Positions 33,349 through 41,300 of a DNA stretch of 58,575 nt are shown piece after piece. Every line of letters starts with the position of its first letter. Position 1 is the first letter of the stretch. Source of the DNA: Anaerolineae bacterium (GTDB taxonomy: Bacteria; Chloroflexota; Anaerolineae; Aggregatilineales; Aggregatilineaceae); contig JAHDWP010000010.1 of NCBI GenBank assembly GCA_023382715.1, positions 1-58,575 of the forward strand, in the 5' to 3' direction. The notes below the pieces were generated by a model. The model was not told where the DNA came from. It saw nothing but the letters and a program-made list of their open reading frames with translations, and made no database searches. The translations under genes were made by a program, and so were the position numbers.

Positions 33349-35364
33349 ATGGCCAAAGAAAAACGCAGCCCCGAAGAACTGAGCATTGATCCCGCTGCTC
33401 AGCAGATGCTGATCCGCGCCGATCAGCTTGGCATCAGCACCGCGTTCACCCGCGCCTCGGACATGGTCGCCTGCAACATCGGTGGGGCCGGCATGTGCTG
33501 CAAGCTATGCGGCATGGGACCCTGCCGGCTGACCAAAGACGGCCAGACCGGCGTGTGCGGCGCGACGCTGGACACCATCCAGGCGCGCAACTTCATCCGC
33601 GCCATCGCCGCCGGCGCCGCCGCCCACTCCGATCACGGGCGCGACATGGCCTTCACGCTCAAGGCCGTGGCCAATGGCCAGGCCGAAGGCTACGTCATCC
33701 GCGACGTGGCCAAGCTGCGCAATGTCGCGGCGGAGTACGACATCCCCATCGAAGGCCGCAGCCCGCAGGAGATCGCCAACGACCTGGCCGACCTGTATAT
33801 CGCCCAGTTCGGCCAGCAGAAGGGCCACGTGGCCCCCGTCATTCGCGCGCCCAAGAAGCGCCAGAAGCTGTGGGAAGAGCGGCGCGTGATGCCGCGCGGC
33901 GTAGACCGCGAAGTGGTGGAGGCGCTGCACCGCACCCATATCGGCGACGACCAGGAAGCGGAGCACATCCTGGAGCACGCCGTGCGCACGGCGCTCTCTG
34001 ATGGCTGGGGCGGCAGCCTGATCGCCACGGATGTCTCGGACATCCTCTTCGGCACGCCGGCGCCCATCCTGGGCCAGGCCAACCTGGGCGTGCTGAAAGA
34101 CGACATGGTCAACGTGATCGTGCACGGCCACGAGCCGACGCTCAGCCAGATGATCGTCGCCGCCTCGCAGGACCCGGAGATCATCGCCTACGCGCGCAAG
34201 GCGGGCGCGAAGGGCATCAACCTGTCTGGCATCTGCTGCACGGCCAACGAAATCCTGATGCGCCAGGGCATCCCGGCGGCGGGCAACTTCCTGCAGCAGG
34301 AGCTGGCCATCCTCACCGGCGCGGTCGAGGCGATGGTCGTGGATGTGCAGTGCATCATGCAGGCGCTGGTCAACCTGGCGACCAACTTCCACACCAAGAT
34401 CATCACCACCTCGCCGAAGGTGCGCATCAAGGGCGCGACGCACATCGAGTTCGACGAGCACAAGGCGCTGACCATCGCCAAGCAAATCCTGCGCGAGGCG
34501 ATTGACAATTACCAGCATCGCGGCGAGACGCAGATCCCCGACGTGCGCGAAGACCTGATCCCCGGCTTCTCGCACGAATACATCAACTACATGCTCGGTG
34601 GCAGCTATCGCGCCTCCTTCCGCCCGCTCAACGATGCCATCATGGCCGGGCGCATTCGCGGTGTGGCGGCTATCGTCGGCTGCAACAACCCGCGCAGCAA
34701 GCACGACTACCTGCACACCTACGTCACGCGCGAGCTGCTGCGCCAGGATGTGCTGGTCGTCGAGACCGGCTGCGGGGCCATCGCCAGCGCCAAGCTGGGC
34801 CTGCTGCTCGGCGAGGCCGGGCTGGACCAGGTGGGGCCGGGCCTGCGCGAGATCTGCGAGACGGTCGGCATCCCGCCCGTGCTGCATATGGGCTCGTGCG
34901 TGGACAACAGCCGCATCCTGACCGTGCTGACGCAGATGGTCGAGGACGGCGGCCTGGGCGACGACATTGACCAGATTCCCGCCGTCGGCCTGGCCCCGGA
35001 GTGGATGAGCGAGAAGGCGCTCTCTATCGGCACGTACTGCGTCGCATCAGGTGCGTATGTCATCTTCGGCGGCTCCTCGCCGATCGGCGGCATGCCCGAC
35101 CGCGTGGACGACTCCGACCGCGTGCTGCGCTACATCAGCGAAGGCTGGGAAGCGCTCTACGGCGGCAAGATGGAATTCGTCGCCAACCCCGACGAGATGA
35201 TCCGCCGCACGCTGGAACATATTGACAAGAAGCGCGCCGCGCTCAACCTGCCCGCCTATGATCCAGGGCGTTTCGGGCGCAGCGGCGATCAGCGCATGTT
35301 GGAACTCGAAGAGCTGCCGCTGGCCGAACGCCAGGCGGCGCTCTATGGCGTACCGGCCAAGTAG
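33349..35364 (+). CDS. cooS: Anaerobic carbon monoxide dehydrogenase catalytic subunit
   Basis: A 671-residue Ni-Fe-S CO dehydrogenase that interconverts CO and CO2. The N-terminal cysteine field is Cys42, Cys50, Cys51, Cys54, Cys59 and Cys70 (CNIGGAGMCCKLCGMGPCRL then GVCGA), which holds the B and D clusters. The C-cluster region is recognisable through HGHEPTLSQM, NLSGICCTANEIL, DVQCIM, IVGCNNPR, ETGCGA and LHMGSCVDNSR, each close to the CooS/AcsA consensus. Length is usual. It lies directly upstream of the acetyl-CoA synthase fusion, so it should be the CODH partner of the CODH/ACS complex (AcsA) rather than an energy-only CooS. The ATG follows GAAGGGGA. Confidence 0.97.
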   Translation: MAKEKRSPEELSIDPAAQQMLIRADQLGISTAFTRASDMVACNIGGAGMCCKLCGMGPCRLTKDGQTGVCGATLDTIQARNFIRAIAAGAAAHSDHGRDMAFTLKAVANGQAEGYVIRDVAKLRNVAAEYDIPIEGRSPQEIANDLADLYIAQFGQQKGHVAPVIRAPKKRQKLWEERRVMPRGVDREVVEALHRTHIGDDQEAEHILEHAVRTALSDGWGGSLIATDVSDILFGTPAPILGQANLGVLKDDMVNVIVHGHEPTLSQMIVAASQDPEIIAYARKAGAKGINLSGICCTANEILMRQGIPAAGNFLQQELAILTGAVEAMVVDVQCIMQALVNLATNFHTKIITTSPKVRIKGATHIEFDEHKALTIAKQILREAIDNYQHRGETQIPDVREDLIPGFSHEYINYMLGGSYRASFRPLNDAIMAGRIRGVAAIVGCNNPRSKHDYLHTYVTRELLRQDVLVVETGCGAIASAKLGLLLGEAGLDQVGPGLREICETVGIPPVLHMGSCVDNSRILTVLTQMVEDGGLGDDIDQIPAVGLAPEWMSEKALSIGTYCVASGAYVIFGGSSPIGGMPDRVDDSDRVLRYISEGWEALYGGKMEFVANPDEMIRRTLEHIDKKRAALNLPAYDPGRFGRSGDQRMLELEELPLAERQAALYGVPAK

Positions 35365-35375
35365 GAGAGCGAAGC

Positions 35376-38300
35376 ATGTCCCGATACATTGCTACGCGCG
35401 CGATTCGCGGGGCGAACGCGCTGGTCACTGAAGCCGAGCTGATGCTCAACAGGGCGCTGGCCGAAAAAGGGCCAGATACGCCCGTCGCTTTTCCCAACAC
35501 GGCCTACTACCTGCCCGTGATCTACGGCATGACCGGGCGCGAAGTGACCAGGATCGGCGACCTGACCGCTGCGGTGCGCCATGCTCGCGAGCTGCTGCAC
35601 CCGCTGCCCTCGCGCCAGAAGTGGACGCCCTACCTGGGCGAAACGCTCGACAGCGGCATGGCCACCCTGCTGGCCGCCGAAACCATCGAGGCGATCCGCT
35701 TCGTCTATGGCTTGCAGCCAGAGCCGTTTCCCGGCATCGAGCTGGCCGGCGGCACGTCCTACGGCGGCGGCGGTGACAATGTCGGCCACCTCAACGGCCC
35801 CATTGACGACATTCAGCTTCGCTCGTGGGGCATCCAGTTGGTGGACGGGCGCATGCCCGGCTTCGCGGCGATTGTCGGCGCGGCCAAGTCCAACGAGGTC
35901 GCCGTCAAGATCGTGCGCGAGCTTCAGCAGCGCAACATCCTGTGCTTCCTCTCCGGCAACGTCAACGGGCGCAGCATCATCCACCAGTTGCAGGAAGAGG
36001 GCGTCGAGCTGGGTTACGACACCTACACCGTGCCCTTCGGCACCGACACGATCAGCGCCATCTACGCGCTCGGCTTTGCCACGCGCTCGGCGCTGACCTT
36101 CGGCGGCATCAAGCCCGGCCAGGCGCGCGACATCCTGCTGTACAACAAGCAGCGCGTGTTCGCCTTTGTGCTGGCCCTGGGCGAAGTGGACGATCTCAAG
36201 TACGCGGCGGCGGCGGGCGCCATCAACTACGGCTTCCCGGTCATCGCCGACACGGTCATCCCCGAAATCCTGCCGACCGGCGTCACCACCTACGAACACG
36301 TGGTCAGCATGCCCTTCAACGAGATCGAGGGCAAGGACGACCTGGAGCGCGCCGAAATCCTGGTGCAGAAGTGCATCGAGGTGCGCGGCGTGAAGATCAA
36401 GCTCGCCGACGTGCCCGTGCCCGTGCCCTACGGCTCTGCCTTCGAGGGCGAAGTGGTGCGCAAGGCCGACATGCGCGTCGAGTTTGGCGGCAAATACACG
36501 CGCTGCTTCGAGTACCTGCGCATGGTGGACATGGACCAGGTGCAGGACGGCAAGGTTGAGATCGTCGGCCCCACCTTCGACGAGATCGAGGCGCAGGGCC
36601 ATATGGACCTGGGCATCGTCATCGAAGTGGCCGGTCGCCAGATGCAGAAGGACTTCGAGCCGGTGCTGGAGCGCCAGGTGCACTACTTCGTCAACGGCGC
36701 GTCCGGCATCCAGCACATCGGCCAGCGCGACATCGCCTGGATTCGCATCTCCAACGCCGCCGCCGACAAGGGCTTCAGCCTGGAGCATTTCGGCAAGATT
36801 CTACACGCCCGCTATCACGCCGACTTCGGCGCGATTGTGGACAAGGTGCAGGTGACGCTCTACACCGACAAGACCAAGATCGAAGAGTGGCTGGCGCGGG
36901 CGCGCGAAGCCTACGATTACCGCAACAAGCGCCTGGAAGACCTGACCGATACGGCGGTGGACGAGTTCTACTCGTGCACGCTGTGCGTCCCGCCCGACCA
37001 GGACATCATGCTGGCCGACGGCTCGTTCCTGCCCATCGAAACGCTGATCCACCAGGCAGTGGACGATGGCCTGCGCCCGGTCATGACCTTCGCCCAGGAT
37101 CGCCTCACCAGCCACTCGATGGGCGAGTTGTTCATCAACCCCGCCCCCCGCGATCTGGTGTGTATCCGCCTGAAGAACGGCAACGACCTGACCCTGACCG
37201 CCAACCATAAGGTGTTGGTAGACAGGCCGGAAGGGTTGCTGTGGGTGGCGGCGGGCAAGCTCCAGGCCGGGGACTACGTGCTGGACGCGCTGCCCGCGCT
37301 CGAAGAGGCCGGCGGAGAACTTCCCGCCATCGTTGACTTTCTGCCAGAGGACTACAAGGTTGCGGATGAGGCGTTCTATCAGCAGTTGCGCACCTGGACG
37401 CTGGCTCGCTACCCGCGCCTGAGCGAAGCGGCTGCCGCTTTCGGCATCCCCTACCGGCGGCTGTACAGCGCGCTCTACCCGCGCCAGGAAGTTTCACACC
37501 AGCGACTGACCATTGGTGAGATCAAGACGGCGCTGGCCGCGCTCGGCCAGGACTGGGACGCCGTGAAACGGACGCTGCGCTGCTTCCAGGCAAAAACAAT
37601 GCTGCACCGCGCGCAGCTTGACGCCGATCTGCTCTACCTGGCCGGCCTGGTGGCCGCAGACGGCTGTGTGCGCTGGCGCGGCCCCCAGGGGCGCAGCGGC
37701 GTATTCGTGCAGTTCACCAACACCGAACCCGCACTCATCCGCCGTTTCAGCGACATCGTGACCCAGGTCTTTGGGCGCACCCCCACCCAGCAAACCCACT
37801 CGCCCAGGGCCAGCCGTTCGGACGATCTGCTGATCGGGGATCGCCGCGATGTCACGGTAGCTATCGCTGGCAACGCCCTGCTGGGCCGCCTGCTCAACGG
37901 GCTGGGAATCGGCCTGCCCGACCAGGAACAGAAATGGGCCGGTTACGCTATCTCCGCGCTCCCCACCGATCTGGTGGCGGCTTTCCTGCGCGGGCTGTTC
38001 GATGGCGATGGGCACGTTTCGGACCAGCGGGTGCTGTTCACCACGCGCACGAAGATCGAGGCGCGCCACGTCCACCTGCTGCTCAAGCGGCTGGGCATTG
38101 TGTCGTCCATCAGCCCCATCACGCGCGGCTACCAGGTAGCGACCAGCTCGGACGGGGATGCGCTGCGCTTCCGCGAGCGGGTCGGCTCCGACCATCCGGC
38201 CAAGCGCGCCCGCCTGGACGCGATCAGCCAGCGCCAGGATGAGGGTCATGTCGTGCGCAACGACGCGATCCCGCTGTCGTGCCACACGCACCTGGCGACC

Positions 38301-41300
38301 CTGGTGGAACGCTACCCGATTCCTGCCAGCCGCCTGCCGGTGGACAGCAAGACGCTGCTAAGCTGGCGCAAGGGCGAGACGCGCCCCAGCAAGGTCAAGC
38401 TCGCCGCTGTGCTGGATGCTCTGAGCGACATAGTCCCGCCCGACGACGCAGATTACGCGGCGCTGCGGGCCTGGACGCAAGCCGACGTGCGCTTCCAGAA
38501 AATCAGCGAGGTCGTCTCCGTCCCCAGCCAGGGTGAGCGCGTCTACAACTTCAGCGTCGAGCATACGCACAACTACGTGGTCAACGGCGTGATCGTCAAG
38601 AACTGCCAATCCTTCGCGCCAGACCACGTCTGCATCGTCAGCCCCGAACGGCTGGGGCTGTGCGGCGCGTACAACTGGCTGGACTGCAAGGCGTCGTTCA
38701 GCATCAACCCCACCGGTCCCAACCAGCCGATCAAGCTCGGCCAGGTCATTGACCCGGTCAAGGGCTACTGGACGGGCACCAACGAATACGCCGCCATCGG
38801 CTCGCACGGTACCGTGCAGCAGGTGTCCATGTATTCGATCCTAGAAAACCCAATGACGGCCTGCCTCACCTCGGACGCTGAAGTGATCGTTGATGGCCGT
38901 CTGACGACCATCGGGGAATGGGTAGACGCCCACCAGGGTCAGCAGGGGCCGTTCGACGCAGAGGCTACGACGCTCGACGATCAGGGCCAAATCACGCCGA
39001 GCCGCGTGCTCGGCGTTCACCGCAATCCCGCGCCGCCGTTTCTGGTGGAGCTGGAGACCAAATCCGGCCAGCGGCTGACCCTGACGCCGAACCATCCCGT
39101 CGCGGTTGATCGCCCCACAGGGCCGGCCTGGATTCGGGCAGATGAGGTGCAGGCTGCTGACCGGCTGTATGCCGTCAGACACGTTAAGGTCGAGGAACGG
39201 ACTCCACTGGCAATAGACCTGCTGCCGGATGGCTGGCGCATGGCCGATGATCTCCTGATCGCCGAAGTCTGGGCAAAACTGGAGACGGTTTACGGCTCAA
39301 AGGCCGCAGCCCGCCGCGCGCTGCCAGAACTGCCAGAGGTGCGCTCAAGCTGGCCGCTTGCCCTCTACCGCAAGGTTTGCGAAAGCCTGGGCGAAGACTG
39401 GCCGCAGCTCAAGACACGTATCCAGCGAGTGGCTCCGCCCGCCGGAAACCCGGCCCAGTCGCTGCCGGAAATCTCGCCTGACCTGCTCTACCTGTTCGGT
39501 TTCCTGGCCTCAGGCGGGGCGCTGAACCGTGTGGGCAAGAACCAATGCCAGGTCTTCTTCACCAACAGCGAACCGGCCCTGCTGGACCACGTCCAGGCAG
39601 TCTATGAGCGCGTCTTTCCAGACAAGTCGCTGGGCCGCCGGGAAAAGACTCACAGCGGCAGCGTCGGGCTGCGCCCTGTCATCCCGACCAAGACAGGGAT
39701 GGACCTCTATGGTGCCAACGCGCTTTTTGGCGCTCTGGCCGACGCGCTGGGCATCCGACGGGCTGGCTCCCCCACCTGGGACTTGAAGCGTCTTTTCGCT
39801 CTGCCCGAAACGCACATTGCGGCGTTCATGGCCGGCGTCTTCGACGGAGACGGCTCTGTACGAGTTCGGGAGCAGAACGGCTGGATCGCTGGGGAAGCAT
39901 ACCTGTGCCACAGCGACGAGCGAGCCGCGCGCCATCTGGCGCTTCTGCTGAGACGGCTCGGCGTCGTGGCCCATCTCAGCGCAGGCCCGGTCTGCAAGCT
40001 GACCATGCACGGCGCCGATCTGCGACGGTTTGCCTCGCTCATTCACAGCCATCACCCCGCGCGGGCCGCCAAGCTGGCAATTCTGAAGGCCGAGAATGCT
40101 GTTGAGCTGGACAAGTCCCAGTCGGAAGTGTTGCCCTATGCCGCCGGACAGGCGCTGGCCCAGGCAGACACGGCAGGAACACTGAGCACGTCCATGCGCC
40201 ACTACTATGCAACTGGGCGTTCACGGCCCGTCAGGGGCAATGTGGCGCGAGTCCTGGAAGCTCAGCCTGATAGAGTCACGACACTGCAACCCTGGCTTGA
40301 GCGCGATGACTTTCTGGACACCGTGACGCGCGTTGAGATGATCAGACATGACGGCAGGTACGAGCACGTTTACAACCTGAGCCTGCTGGACATCAACAGC
40401 TACCTGGCAAACGGCCTGCTCGTCAAGAACTGCGGCTGCTTTGAGTGCATCGTCATGCTCATCCCCGAAGCGAACGGCGTGATGATCGTCAGCCGCGAAG
40501 ACACCAGCATGACCCCGGCGGGCATGACCTTCAGCACCCTGGCTGGCATAGCCGGCGGCGGCCTGCAAACGCCGGGCGTGATGGGCGTCGGCAAGTACTA
40601 CCTGATCAGCCCCAAGTTCATCTCCGCCGACGGCGGCCTGAAGCGCGTGGTATGGATGAGCAGCATCCTCAAAGAGACGATGGCCGACGAGTTCAAGATC
40701 GCCGCCGAGCGCGAGGGTATGCCCAACCTGCTCGAAAAGATCGCCGACGAGCGCAGCGTGACCGACGTGAGCGAGCTGGTCGCCTGGCTGGAAGAGCACA
40801 ATCACCCGGCCCTGGCCATGGGGCCGATGGAAGCCGGCGCCGCGCCGGAAGCAGCGGCAGAAGCCATGCCCGCCAGCGCCAGCGAGCTTGATGTGGCGCT
40901 CGACGCGCTGGAGGACGCTGCGCCGGCGGTTGAACCGGAACCGGAGCCTGCCCTGCCCGAACCAGCACCGGCTGCGTTCGCAGCACAGGCGGAGCCAGAA
41001 CCCGCTATGACCCCTGAACCTGTACCAGCCGATCTGCCGCCCGGCGATCCGGGCGCACCCCAAGGCCCGGCAGCCCAACAGCCGCCGGCCCCGGTGCCTC
41101 CCACTGCGCTGGGAGACGCGAGCGCGGCGTTCTTCGACCAGCTTCGCCGCGCGCTGGCTGCCGGTCTGCTGGCTGCCGCGCGCGAGCTTGGCGCGGACGT
41201 GAGCAGCGTGCCCACGCCACCGGCGCCCGCCGTGCCCGTACAGGCTGCTCCGCCGCCGGCCCTCGCTGTGCCCGTGCAGGCTGCCCCACCGCCGGCCCCG

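Noticed and set aside
33505-34887. Long open frame antisense to cooS (460 codons)
   Set aside because: It lies entirely opposite a certain gene, has an Arg/His/Ala-rich composition without domain motifs and no ribosome site. High GC content creates such frames.
35343-36788. Open frame antisense to the first part of acsB
   Set aside because: Shadow of the strongly conserved AcsB sequence on the other strand; composition is typical of a GC-rich antisense frame.
36984-40430. Possible frameshift or assembly chimera in acsB because of the extra 1063 codons
   Set aside because: The frame is continuous, the inserts have intein motifs at both ends, and the flanking AcsB sequence joins precisely when they are removed.
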